From Nematostella vectensis (taxonomy: Eukaryota; Cnidaria; Anthozoa; Actiniaria; Edwardsiidae), in NCBI RefSeq assembly GCF_932526225.1, contig NC_064039.1, forward strand, positions 6,571,459-6,635,458: a DNA stretch of 64,000 bases, written 5' to 3'. The notes beneath the pieces were generated by a model. It saw nothing but the letters and a program-made list of their open reading frames with translations, had not been told where the DNA came from and made no database searches. Both the position numbers and the translations under genes were made by a program. Below, piece after piece: positions 11,733 to 35,785 of the stretch. How positions within the stretch are numbered: position 1 is the first letter of the stretch; each line of letters begins with the position of its first letter.

Positions 11733-13643
11733 TAAGTTTACTGCATGTTATTCTTTATAATTTTCAGGCGGTCTAATGCACTTGCAGCACGGCTAGAAAG
11801 ATAATTAACATAATTAACATAGGATATGCTAAAACATATATTAATATATTTTTTAATAGAAGTTTCGGTAAATAGATTTAGGCGTACCCTTTGCGCCATT
11901 GAAAATTTAACTATAAACTGTTAACTGGTATAGATTGTTATAAGGCAAGCAGTCTAGGAGCACTTTGCGACCCATTAAGCTCATGCATCTCTCTTCCCCG
12001 CCTTAATTACTTACTATTTGTAGTTGTTGTAGACAAACTGATGGATAAAAGTTGATGAACAAATGAAAACAAACCCTATAGTCTTGCAAATGGCACAACA
12101 GCGAAACCCTAAAAAGCTCGTTATCTGAATGCAGTTGCAAGTTGGTAGAACACGCAATCGGAGTGTTTTGGTAAAAAGAAGAATTCAACGAATTCAACAA
12201 TTCGATATTGAACGACCTCCTCGAAGTATCTTTTCAGATTAATTTGTTTACGGTCAAAGCCTGAGAATGCCGAATACACACCTTCTTTAATCAGATACCA
12301 AAGAAACTGAAAAGACTCCAAATCATGGAGAGGTTACGAAAACACTGTACGTCATCCTGACATACTCGGCAAAAACAACATTGAACTCTTAAGACAGGCA
12401 CGAGAGAACCACCGCCACAAAACTGCACAAACACTTACAAGGCCAGGCGTAACTTTAGCGAGAGATGCCATTAATTTCTCTTACACGGCTAGAACAAAAG
12501 GTATTACTTAACGCGCATAATTGCTTCAACTTGTTAAAAAGGCATTACTGGAGGGAGGATTGAGGAGTGAGGCGGCAATTATTTTATTATTTGTATTGAA
12601 ATGTGATTGGTCCGCTCGAAAGAGCTCGGCCGGTCCCGGATCAAAATTCGTTTTGAAGTGTTCGTATAATTGATCCCTATAAAGACTTTTCATTGGCTTT
12701 GATCACAAATTCTTTTGTGTTGTGAGGGCTCTGCTCTGTTGATCACTGCTGAGGTAATCTCAGGGTTTGTTTGAGACGTCGGGGCGAGAGATCGAGATGA
12801 ATGAATGTGACGTCACAGGTTATTGTCCCACGGATAATTCTATTAATATCCTCTTTACACGGACCAATAGAATCCCACAGAAGAACAAACAACGTCTAAA
12901 CAAAATAGAGAAAAGAAAGCCTTGTCCGGCAATAGACAAACACACATGTTCTGTCGCCTTTTCGCTCGCTTCTTAGTCGATTCATTCGAACCAAAACATC
13001 ATCAGTCGTTCCCTTTTGGCAGAGATTTCGAGGGAATGCGATGATAGAAGGTTTCAGTCAGCTCCAAGAGCACCGGAAACCTCCAGAGAGGCCCTGGTAA
13101 CTAGGCCTGTCAAAAACTGTCAATAAAAGTATTCCTAATTAATTCTGGTCTATCGCGCTTCATTGTTCATTCCATCACACACATCATGCCTGAGGTCATC
13201 CATCGCTAAGTTACTCAACTTTACGGATCTTTCAAACTCGCGCCGTTTTTCAACCAGACACGTTGAATCAAGAGGAACGCAGTAATCGAGGGTAGTGATC
13301 AGAGTTTTTCGAGCTATACGCGCGTTCAGTTCCCTAGCAGAATTATTCTCTACACAGGGTGAGTCGGGCTGTATTGTTTTGTGGTTTTGACAGGAAGAGG
13401 AGTCATTCTCGCGCATGATACGATCCTATGAGTAAGAATGCGTAGAGAGCAGAATTAGGACACTAGTTATCTAGAGCCAGACTAAACTGACACGAGATGG
13501 CGATCTGACACATCAATGGTGCCACAGCCAGCTCGTGAGAATCATGAATTATTCCGTCCCACAGTGCCAAGGGTACACAGTGTAAACAGCCTCGAACGTG
13601 ACTCAGAGGCTCCACTCATTCTACTGTTTATTCATGTTCTGCA
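11733..13643 (+). other. Possible FGFR 5' leader intron or intergenic DNA
   Basis: No coding exon was recognised. If the promoter and leader exon at 11.6-11.73 kb belong to the FGFR gene, this would be its first intron, ending at the acceptor at 13643. The minus-strand frame at 13150-13416 has no recognisable homology and no signals around it. Confidence 0.3.
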
Positions 13644-13794
13644 GAGTGTGAGAAAAGAAGACATAATCCTTAGTAGAAGAACTTCAATCAAGTCTTGGGC
13701 AATTTGGGACGCAATCAGAACATGATGATGCTCTCATGCGGACTTGGGTTATCCAGTTGTTAACAAGTTTCTGATAATTCCGCATTTTTGGACG

Positions 13795-25985
<12,191 letters not shown>

Positions 25986-26555
25986 CACATGGTGCTGAGG
26001 ACTAGACGTCTCTCAGAAGGCTGGAAAATAACGGAGAATCGCCAACCGCAAGATCGCTGTCTCTTCACAGTCACGTGTATTGAAGGATGAATGACTCCCG
26101 CGCATTCGTAGGGGATACCCGATCTAGTAACCATTGCGGAGATTCTATGGAGAACCAGACGTCATTTCTATATTGAAATGCCAGGTGAAAACAGTACTCT
26201 AAAATGAGTGCCAGTAAATGAAGCAAAGTATATACTGAATAACAATAACAGACATTCAAGCTATTGCAGCCGTTAACAAAGGAAGTCAGCACTACTGCAG
26301 AATTCAGCTGTAAAGGCTTTTTGCCTAGTGAAAATCGCCCCTCCTCCAATCATTGATTACACTATTTTGACAGATAACTGTGATTAAATGCAGCACGATA
26401 AGAGGATTGGACTATGCACTATGGAGCTAGCTTTTGTTAAATTCGCTGTACACATCAAATATAGGATTCCCAATTAGCAATCCTCTACAATTTAAATGCA
26501 AGTCCACATCGTTATAATCATGAAAAGATGGTGCCGCGCCTAGCAAAACGAATGG

Positions 26556-26841
26556 AATAAACCGTCTTTGATATAAAATATTCCCGAAATGTAAACTGGT
26601 GCACCACACTCAGCTAGATAGGAAAACAAGATCGTGTCCAAAATATCCTAACAAGATACCGTGAACCCTTGAAAATAAACGGCACAAGGCGCGGCGCCAT
26701 TATTTCCGTAAACGTCAATGTGTTCTTGTAGAAGTGTAATGTTGCGGTATCCGCAATCAGAGATATCTATTAAATATTATATTTGTATAGGCAAAGAGCA
26801 TATTATTTCAACTATGGGCTAGACATTTGACGATGAATAAA
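26556..26841 (+). terminator. Candidate FGFR polyadenylation signals
   Basis: AATAAA occurs at 26556-26561, 26674-26679 and 26836-26841, about 570-850 bases after the FGFR stop codon at 25983. Any of them could end the transcript; the sequence alone does not choose among them. Confidence 0.45.
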
Positions 26842-28313
26842 GGGGTGTAGAAAAATAATAAATGATTAGGGGATCAAAATTGATCCCATAAATATATTAA
26901 AGAACAAACAATACTATTATTTCGGTAGACGGTCGTAAATAATAATAAAAAAAACTGCCAACCTGCTGCATGGTGTATAATGATTTCATGGTTTAAATCA
27001 AATCATTGTAAGCAGGAAGTCGGGAAAAAAAAGAAAAAACTACTCAAATGGCTAAACCCGCCAGGATTTACTTGGGGGAGGGGGGAGGGGGGGAGTTCAG
27101 CTATCGTATGGAAGATAACAAGCCCTTTTTGGTCGCCTAGTGAAATATCGCCCGCACAAATGTGTACGCCGTACGCGATGCCAAGGCTAATGCCATCGAC
27201 AATACAATCATTTATATTTTTTATAAAAAAAAATAGCATAAGTGCTGAGTTTACAGTCTTATCGAGTATCTTGTCAATATCGAGTATCTTGACAGCCATG
27301 TATTATTCTAACAGCTCAGGAAACGCGCACCCTCTTTCGTAACAAATCTTCGACAAGCTTGTAAATTCCGTGAGTAATGTCCAAGGTGAAACAACATCAA
27401 TATTTTCGTTTCAAGAAACTCAAAACATTTCAGTCAACCCAGGGTTTGATCCAGAATTTCGCACATGGCGGCAGGTAGCTTCCATACATTTCCTCTAAAA
27501 ATCCTTGTAGGGTGAGGGTGGCAGTGTTCACCTGGTCCCCGCCAGCCTCATCCCCCTCCTTTACCCGGCGCTGTCAGTCTAAAGAGGCAATAATGACGTA
27601 CCGTTGAGGTACGAGTTCTGGTCTTATTTTCGGGAGATAACCTTAAGGTCCAGGGCTGCCTGTATCAAATTTGCACGAGCGGACATGTCTTACGTTTCAC
27701 GTGGTAAGTCACAAGGAACCTGAAATCGCCAGCGTTTAAACTCAAACCAGGTAAGAAAATAGAGAGAATTGATACTACTTGAAGGCATAGCACTTTTCGT
27801 TTAAGAACAAGATTAATCACTTCATGTTTCTTCTGAAAATGGCTTCGTAATTTGCAATCGGTGGCGTACGCACTAAATGCTTTGTAATGAATTGATGCTT
27901 GCAAGGCACAGGAAAGATTTCACCAGGTTATATTGGAAAAAAGAGAAACCTTTGCCTTCATTATAAGCCTTAATTGGTACACAGATTTCGTAAGATTTTG
28001 AGGTTTATCAAGACTTGTTTAAACAAGGGTGTGAGGCACCAACCATCTTGCGCCCCCTTAACTCTGAGTCTAATATGAAACAAATGCTGGCAAGAATACA
28101 TTAGGGAAAGGATAAAAAGCAATCGGTGTATTCGCATCTGAAGCTAAATGGGCAAAGTAAAAATAATAAACACTAGAATAACCCGAATTGTAGCAAAGAA
28201 AAAGGGAAAAAGGTTCTCTGAACCTTTGAATCACAAAATACTATTAATGTGTATACATTTGCTTTCATCGCATGTCAGTCCAAATACACGTACAATAGAC
28301 ATACCACGCTTGC
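26842..28313. other. Intergenic DNA with one unassigned antisense frame
   Basis: Mostly featureless AT-rich DNA with a G-rich tract at 27075-27095. The minus-strand frame 27003-27299 (98 codons) reads, in its middle, DCIVDGISLGIAYG and then GLVIFHTIAELP, faintly like the paired helix motifs of ZIP-type metal transporters. It has no splice signals that could be confirmed and ends in low-complexity sequence. It may be a gene relic or chance. Confidence 0.3.
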
Positions 28314-29725
28314 TTGCGCACACACGGTCAAATGACGCACACACGGTTAAACTACTCAAACACAGTAAATGACGCACACACGGTTAAGTGAATCACGCAC
28401 TGTTAAGTTACGCACACACAGTTAAGTTGCGCACACGCGGTCACATGACGCACACACGGATAAATGACGTACACATACAGTAACTGACGCACACACACGG
28501 TTAAATGACGCACACACGGTTAAGTGACGCACACATAGCTAAGTGATGCAAACACGGTTAAATGACGTAAACACGGTTAATTGACGCACGGTTAAATGAC
28601 GCACACACGGTTAAGTGATGCACACACGGTTAAGTGACGCACACACGGTTAAGTTGCGCACACACGTTTAAGTGACGCACACACGGTTAAGTTGCGCACA
28701 CACGGTTAAATTGCGCACACACGGCTAAATGACGCACACACGGTTAAGTGAATCACGCACTGTTAAGTGACGCACACACAGTTAAGTTGCGCACACACGG
28801 TCAAATGACGCAGACACGGATAAATGACGTACACATACAGTAACATGACGCACACACACGGTTAAATGACGCACACACGGTTAAGTGACACACACATAGC
28901 TAAGTGATGCAAACACGGTTAAATGACGTAAACACGGTTAATTGACGCACGGTTAAATGACGCACACACGGTTAAGTGATGCACACACGGTTAAGTGACG
29001 CACACACGGTTAAGTTGCGCACACATGGTAAAGTTGCGCCCACACAGCTAAATGACACCCACAAGCAAAGTGACACACACACGGTTAAGTGACACCCACA
29101 TGGTTAAGTGACGCACACACGGCTAATGAAACACACACGGTTAAGTGACGCACACACGGCTAAATGACGCACACACGGTTAAGTGAATCACGCACTGTTA
29201 AGTGACGCACACACAGTTAAGTTGCGCACACACGGTCAAATGACGCAGACACGGATAAATGACGTACACATACAGTAACATGACGCACACACACGGTTAA
29301 ATGACGCACACACGGTTAAGTGACGCACACATAGCTAAGTGATGCAAACACGGTTAAATGACGTAAACACGGTTAATTGACGCACGGTTAAATGACGCAC
29401 ACACGGTTAAGTGATGCACACACGGTTAAGTGACGCACACACGGTTAAGTTGCGCACACATGGTAAAGTTGCGCCCACACAGCTAAATGACACCCACAAG
29501 CAAAGTGACGCACACACGGCTAATGACACACACACGGCTAAATGACGCACACACGGCTAAATGACGCACACACGGCTAAATGACGCACACACGGCTAAAT
29601 GACGCACACACGGTTTAATGACGAACACACGGCTAAATGACGAACACACGGCTAAATGACGCACACACGGCTAAATGACGCACACACGGCTAAATGACGA
29701 ACACACGGCTAAATGACGGCACACG
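28314..29725. repeat. 19-bp minisatellite with higher-order structure
   Basis: Tandem units of about 19 bp (TGACGCACACACGGTTAAG and variants GGCTAAA, GGTCAAA, GTTAAAT). A longer pattern containing AAGTGAATCACGCACTGTTA recurs near 28388, 28748 and 29181, giving higher-order copies of roughly 360-430 bp. The last 200 bp are a uniform run of ACGGCTAAATGACGCACAC. The unit is not a multiple of three and has stop codons, so no long frames arise. Nearly every unit contains TGACGCA or TGACGTA, close to CRE/AP-1-like cores. Confidence 0.93.
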
Positions 29726-32700
29726 CACTGTGAGTGCGCAACTTTCCTTGAGATAATTCCTGCGCAAAACTTAAAAACAGCTTGAAAAACATGATTTCAT
29801 AGGCTGGAAACGATGGCTTGGATGGTATATTTAATCATATTTCAGTCAAATTTCGTGGAATGTGGTAATATTTGCTTTATCCGAATAACAAATTTCGACT
29901 TTTTACTGTAAAAGAAAAAGATTCTATCGAAAATTGAAATGTGTTGAGAATCATGAGCCATGACTTTGAAGTATAGCTCCCTTTACACCCCCCTCCCCTT
30001 CCCCCTAAAGGAAACGGGATTTGGTAGGTTAATGGAACGGGGTTTGAAGTTAAAAGGAAAATCTCAATAGGAACGGAAACGAGATTTGGAGTGAGCAGTG
30101 GCCGGGAGGGACCGAAGATCAAAAGCGGTCGGGAAAATCAGGATTTAGACCTGGTCACCTGTTGCCGCTTATTCAGTCTTCTCCCGCAAGACAATTAAAA
30201 AATTAAGTGTATTGCCATAGCGCCTCTTTAATACGGGCAGAAAAGACAATTAAAAAAATAAGGGTATTGTCATAGCACCTCTTTAATACGGGCAGAAAAG
30301 ATCTTTCAGCATTCAAATCCAAAAGGTATCACTAAAAAGGTTTACTGTTTACGAACCAAAAAAATCATAAAAAGCAAACAGTAGCTGATAGTTTGATAGG
30401 AAAGGGATACACAAAAAATGTTGGCGTTTTTAAACAAAAGGAGAAAATACCTCCTGTTGTTGAGCGTCTGCCGTAATAACACGCTCACCAGGCATCGGTT
30501 TGTTATCAGCAATAACAGCGATTGAGTTCAAAGTCAGGAAGGAAACTGAACAATGCGCGCAGCAGAGCAAACGAGCACTCACTCGCAGACACGGGAAACC
30601 CACAAGAATACGATCGGGATGGTCTCACACAGGCGCAAACTAGCGGAACTCAAGAAGGCTCCTATGCATTCTCGCCCATTACTAGCGTTTCCTGGTATAA
30701 CCGCACGGGGGTACTTAACGATGATTAAAGGAGACTAAGTTTTGTAAACCACCAGGCAACAACAGCAGCTACGTTATTGAAAGACAATTCTCGACGAAAA
30801 CGTGGATAAGGTGGGTGGTACTGAATCTAAGAATGATGAGTGAAATGTGCACCAAAGTAAGATAGAAAATACATAATCAATAAATACCAAATCTCAAAAT
30901 GCAAACAGATTATTTCAGTTATATGTGAAATGACTAGGAAAAGAAATAAGGAATAGAAGGCTTCCAAAATGCAAACAGATGGTTTTAGTCAGATATGAAA
31001 CTTAGCAAAGAAATAGAAGGCTTCGTAGTGTTTAAAGAAAAGGATCCATACCCAGTTGACAATAACAATGTAGAGGCATTGTAGCAGGCGTGTTGAAGAC
31101 ATTTCAAGGTTAAATGGGGAAAATAATGTGGCAATAGACAAGACATTTAAGGCTCATTAACTGAGAGGTACCTATATGTGTCGCTTCACAAACTGTATAA
31201 GCTTTGCAAAGAATTTGAATCCTTAAATGATGTGGGGGGTAGAATTACTCAATAGAGCTAATCCTTTGGATCTCGCAAATGAATGGGAGAAGCGAGTATC
31301 TTTATGACATGCACCAAAGGCAAGTTCAGTTCCAGTTTATTCTAAAAGTGCATTTTCTGAATTAAATATAATAATATATGCTTTTACAGAGGGTGGCAAT
31401 TTACAAAACTGTGTAGTTGATAAAAGTTAACATTACCAGTAGTATTACCAAGAAAACATAACAAACTTAAAGAAGTTTTATGGATAATATATTATCATTC
31501 GACAAATGAAAGATGCGGTTGAGGACTAAATCGACTAAATTGACTATGTTACTCATATGCTACTATGATGGCGTCAACTTGTTCATCGAAAAAAATCTCG
31601 CTCTGTCGCCGCTCTAAAGCTTTTTCGATTTGCACGGTAATGCATTTTTCAGTGCATGATTGGTATTATATTTGCTAAAGCTCTTTACGTCATGCATTTT
31701 TTTGCGACTTGCAAGTGAAAAATGAAGAGATTTGTTAAAATCGACTTTTGGTGCAGGACTAGGAGATAATGTTAATTGCAGAGGATGCTGCTACATGTGA
31801 CAAAAACGCACTTGTGACTTGGTTTTATTTATTCGAGACAAGCAAGAGAAACATTACATGGCACGGAAACTTTGTTATTTTCTCTAAGACGGAAGACATT
31901 CTCTAGGTTATTTTTTGTCAAGTAAATTAATTATCTCGGTTTACCAAAATTATCATCATATCTAATCCCATTTGCAAAATCCCGCGAGCGGAAATCATCA
32001 GCGATGGGCTTTACCCTGATGTACCAGTAGCGGATTTAGGGGGGAGGTTTAGAGGGTTTAACCCCCCCCCCCCCCTTTGGGCTGCCAGAAAGTCTTATGT
32101 AACAAAAAAATTACCCCCTCCTCTCTTTGTCACTTAGCCACTAATCACTCCCCATAAACATAATAAATAACAGCATTTACCACGCATGGTCATCAACATC
32201 TTGAATAAGAAAAACATTAGCTGCCAGCGACAACGGCGATCATGACGCATTGTCATTGTCGCCTTCATTACTATCATCATCACCATCATAATCATCACAA
32301 TCATCATCAACATCACCATCATCATCATCAATAATAACGACAAAAACTACCACACACCATCATATTATCATTCTTGGCCATTATCATCATCATATAATTA
32401 CAATTCAGCTTTGTCGTCATTTATCAAAACATCATATTATTTTAACTCTCGCGCGATCCACAAACCCCGGTTTTAAGTTTCAAACTCTGGTCTGTTACCT
32501 CTAGCGAGCAAGAGCAGTGTTTAGTTAAGCGCATCACTGTGCTTGTTTGGCCTATACGGTAAGGGCACACCCATATATGCTAGCCTTCATTTATCGATTG
32601 TCTTCCCAAGGACCTTCATATCCTTACCTAGACAAACTCAAGTCCTTAAACAAATGATCTGAACTTGGACTATGGTGCTGCCTAGTTTTACACCGCTTTT

Positions 32701-34722
32701 GTTCGCAATCCAAACACACCCCGTCACTTAGTTAACTCTTGTTTACAAAACACGGCGCCTAAACTTGAATACTGACAAGAAAGCCTACAGAGCATGCGCA
32801 GACACAGTTCAGCCATGCGCAGTGCGCAAGTTAATTAGACCTGAACAAGTAGCCCCTTCAAAATAGCGTGTGCCCAGAGGTTGTTTTATTACTTGTCAAG
32901 GCGCTAGATACACTCAGCTAACGCTTGTATTGACATTCCAGCGTTGCGCCGTGGTGACATGAGTGCTTTAGGACAAAGTACTAAATATTGTACTTATCGA
33001 ATTTGAGTGCGCATGTCGTGATAATGTCATATGGCATGAGTTTTCATACTGAGGTGTATTTAGAGCTAACATAGACTTCTAGACGTCATTGTAGACAGGC
33101 TACAAGATGTTTCTCGTCATATGGAGGTTTTGGAGTTCGAGATTAAAAGTTTAGATTAAACGCGAATCAGCATGCGACGAGGAGTCCGAGGTGCCATGTA
33201 CCGGAAGTAATATTGTTTTCGCGGCTGCTGGACCTCTAATCAATCGTTAAACTCAGATTCAAGTCTGATTATACCCCATTTTAGAACCCACATTTAGTCT
33301 ATTATCGCCAGAGCTAAAAGCACTTAATTCACGAACATTAGCATTTTAAATAACTATGATCAACATAAAAGTTTTTCGCAAATACTTTGCTTCTCCTTTA
33401 CAAGTTGCTAAAAATAAACACGAGATAAATTAGATCACGACATTAGGCGGCGAGAGTACTGGATTGACTCATCCTAAGACATCCCAATTTTCGCTTGATC
33501 GTAACAAAGTACCGGTTGAAACATGTAGAAATACGAGTTTATCGGTATGCAAAGATTTCAAGCCTCTGGTCAGAAGGCTTTTGGAATTTGTCAAATCGGA
33601 TGTGAGGATCGCAGGACATCGGAAGTTGTCTTCACAAAATTGCCGCTTAATTTCATCAGCCTTCCGTACCCTCATGACCTCGTCAATGCCCGACTAGTGT
33701 CCGCGACTAAGCTTTTTACATAATAATTATAATAGGGCAAATGGCGAGAAGGAAGGCTGTCAGATAGCTAGCTTTGTAGAGTGATTGTTTGTAAAGAGAT
33801 CTCGCGATTTTTAACCTAGGGGTAAAAGCCCTACGCGCAAACCAAACAATTCGCACTGGAAGTGTCAAAGAAACGGCGCCGCAGAAGTATTTTTTGCCCT
33901 GAAGATGGCGATGAGTAACAGGAGCCTAGAATAGAGTAGCCTTAGACGTTTTGCTCTCTTCAAGCAGGAAGGGATAATCTCCGTGTCAGGGAAAGCGACT
34001 AAGCTTCTTATGCAAATTGTGGAAAATGTCCAGAATGATGATTATGCAAATCCGGACCATAAAAACAACTGCTTTGTCTGAGCCCTTTATTCTCAGTAGA
34101 AAAAGACCGGAAGTGCCATTGAGAGTGTGTCTGCATAAAGCAATATGGTCTTTTCATTCCGATAATCCAGCACTTTGGGTCATTTGAGACGCGCGTTGAT
34201 AATTTGGAGTAACACAAAGCACACGTCAAGTAAACTCCACGCTCACCCCCACAACCAAACCCGTCTATCCGAGCGCGCGCACTCGCACCAACAAACGTAC
34301 ACAAACTGAATATAAAAATAGGCGTACTGGTGACGTCACAACTGACAATCTCAAACGAGCCTTAAGTATAATAAGTAAGTACATTTGCAAGGTGTAACGA
34401 TGTCCGCGATACAATTATACTACACTCCACAATACTACAAGATACCGACTTAAAGAATACTTCGTAAAAAGTTAGCAGCCAGTTTGTGTGGAATCACACG
34501 CGCATCTTTGCTCGAGTTGTAGATGGAACTCTAGTTTATCGGGGACTCTGTGTATTGGTTTACTGTACAATGTCCGTATGATTAGCCCACCGGAAGCATT
34601 CCTTCATTTCCTGCGAGCTTTGGCATAAGGACGGTGTACACGGAACTCTCGCTTCGCTCTACGGATTTCCATTTTATATCACTCGTTTTTTCTAGTTTTT
34701 GCTCGGGATAGCTAGGCAATAG
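29726..34722. other. Intergenic DNA between FGFR and Sprouty
   Basis: No gene recognised. It contains a GGAACGGAAACGAGATTTGG-type dispersed segment (30005-30110, compare 10530-10625), a 55-bp tandem duplication at 30191-30300 (CTCTTTAATACGGGCAGAAAA in both halves), a 70-bp tandem duplication at 30898-31022 (AAATGCAAACAGAT in both halves), a copy of repeat family E at 32029-32140, and an (ATC)n-type microsatellite at 32255-32335. The plus frame at 30522-30728 and the overlapping frames at 33464-33697 have no recognisable domains. Confidence 0.5.
32029..32140. mobile_element. Repeat family E, copy 1 (right end missing)
   Basis: CAGTAGCGGATTTAGGGGG, then a C run, then TTGGGCTGCCAGAAAG and TGTAACAAAA. 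The same order of blocks occurs at 57450-57595. The inverted right end seen in the other copy (GGTAGATCCGCCCCTGGAG) is absent here. Short, non-coding, probably a decayed MITE. Confidence 0.65.
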
Positions 34723-34894
34723 GTAAGCTAAATCACCTTAGGCTCTTAGTTTTCACACTTTGCTAATTTACCGAGTCAAGTTCGCTTTTGATGCCGTATT
34801 TTGATTAGCGTAACGTTAATTGATGTAAGCTTGAATCGTGCCAGGTCATTCCCTGAGGTTCAGAAATCAATGTGTGTTTTTTCTCTACTTTTAG
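34723..34894 (+). other. Probable 5'UTR intron of the Sprouty gene
   Basis: AG/GTAAGC at 34722/34723 is a strong donor and TTTTTTCTCTACTTTTAG ending at 34894 is a strong acceptor, 172 bases apart and 120 bases upstream of the Sprouty start codon at 35015. Animal Sprouty genes commonly have a non-coding leader exon and a single coding exon, which fits. Predicted from signals only. Confidence 0.55.
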
Positions 34895-35014
34895 ACCATC
34901 ACCTGTAACTCGCACCGGAGTTGGAAACTGATGAAGACTTTTGAGATACTTGCGCAAAACTTTTGGCACTTTTGTTGGATTTGAGGGTGATTTGAACGGG
35001 AGATCAGATGTTTC

Positions 35015-35785
35015 ATGGCGCTTAAAAACACGGTGACACTCACTGAAAATCCTTTTGAAAACGCCGTAATATGGGAGAAAAGAGATCCCGTAAAGGAGTC
35101 CAAACATCGGCTACGACACACAAAGAACGGGGACAAGATCGATACGATAGCCATAGGCAAGGACGAGGACAGCGACGAATATGATTATTGCATCCTTAAA
35201 GCTGCCACGAAAGGATCCAATCCACTACCCCGAATACTACCAAGTGACCGAGAAATAAGGACACACATTTCGAGTTCGAGTTATAATACCTTTGCTAAAA
35301 GGCACACGGGTGGACCTGTGTACTCCGTGTCTGCTAGGACTGTTACGAGAACTCCAGTATCGCCGACTTCTCCGAGTTGTAAACACTCGGATCTCTCTGC
35401 TAGGATTCGCACTAATGCGAACCAAGGCAAACAAAGTGTTGATGAAGAAGACGTTCAATTATTTTGCTGTGGTCGAACGGTGGAATCACTCGTTGATACA
35501 GCGACATGTATGTGTTGTGTAAAAGGTGCGTTGTATCATTGTACTAAAGATAGTGACGATGAAGCGTTCACAACTGAGGACCCTTGCTCGTGCGAACAGG
35601 ATCTACCGAGGCGCACATGCGTTACGAGGTGGATGTGTATAGCTCTGTGTTCAATATTTCTGCCATGTATACTATGTTATTTCCCGGCAAGAGGTTGCCT
35701 TCAGGTCTGTACCTGCTATAGAAGACAGAGAATCGCCAGCTCACGGCGACCAAAACACAGAGTTCGGAAATCTGAGATATTGTAG
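35015..35785 (+). CDS. SPRY: Sprouty-family antagonist of receptor tyrosine kinase signalling
   Basis: Sprouty proteins are membrane-associated, cysteine-rich feedback inhibitors that act between receptor tyrosine kinases such as FGFR and Ras/MAPK. This intact 256-aa frame has the family signature in its last third: CMCCVKGALYHC (about 165-176), DPCSC (189-193), TRW (204-206), FLPCILCYFPARGCLQVC (215-232). The N-terminal part has ILPSDREIRTHISSSSYN (about 74-91), which lines up with the Sprouty LDQIR..NEYTEGP segment; Tyr90 would be the position of the phosphotyrosine that binds Cbl/Grb2, but the residues around it are not conserved. The first part of the usual cysteine-rich domain (the CxxCGKCKC block) is missing. 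The product is shorter than vertebrate Sprouty2 (315 aa). Spred is a less likely alternative: there is no EVH1 domain and the CVKG and PAKGC-like motifs are Sprouty-type. No introns interrupt the coding part. Confidence 0.9.
   Translation: MALKNTVTLTENPFENAVIWEKRDPVKESKHRLRHTKNGDKIDTIAIGKDEDSDEYDYCILKAATKGSNPLPRILPSDREIRTHISSSSYNTFAKRHTGGPVYSVSARTVTRTPVSPTSPSCKHSDLSARIRTNANQGKQSVDEEDVQLFCCGRTVESLVDTATCMCCVKGALYHCTKDSDDEAFTTEDPCSCEQDLPRRTCVTRWMCIALCSIFLPCILCYFPARGCLQVCTCYRRQRIASSRRPKHRVRKSEIL

Noticed and set aside
28314-29725. Regularly spaced repeats suggesting a CRISPR array
   Set aside because: There are no unique spacers between units; it is a head-to-tail minisatellite in an animal genome.
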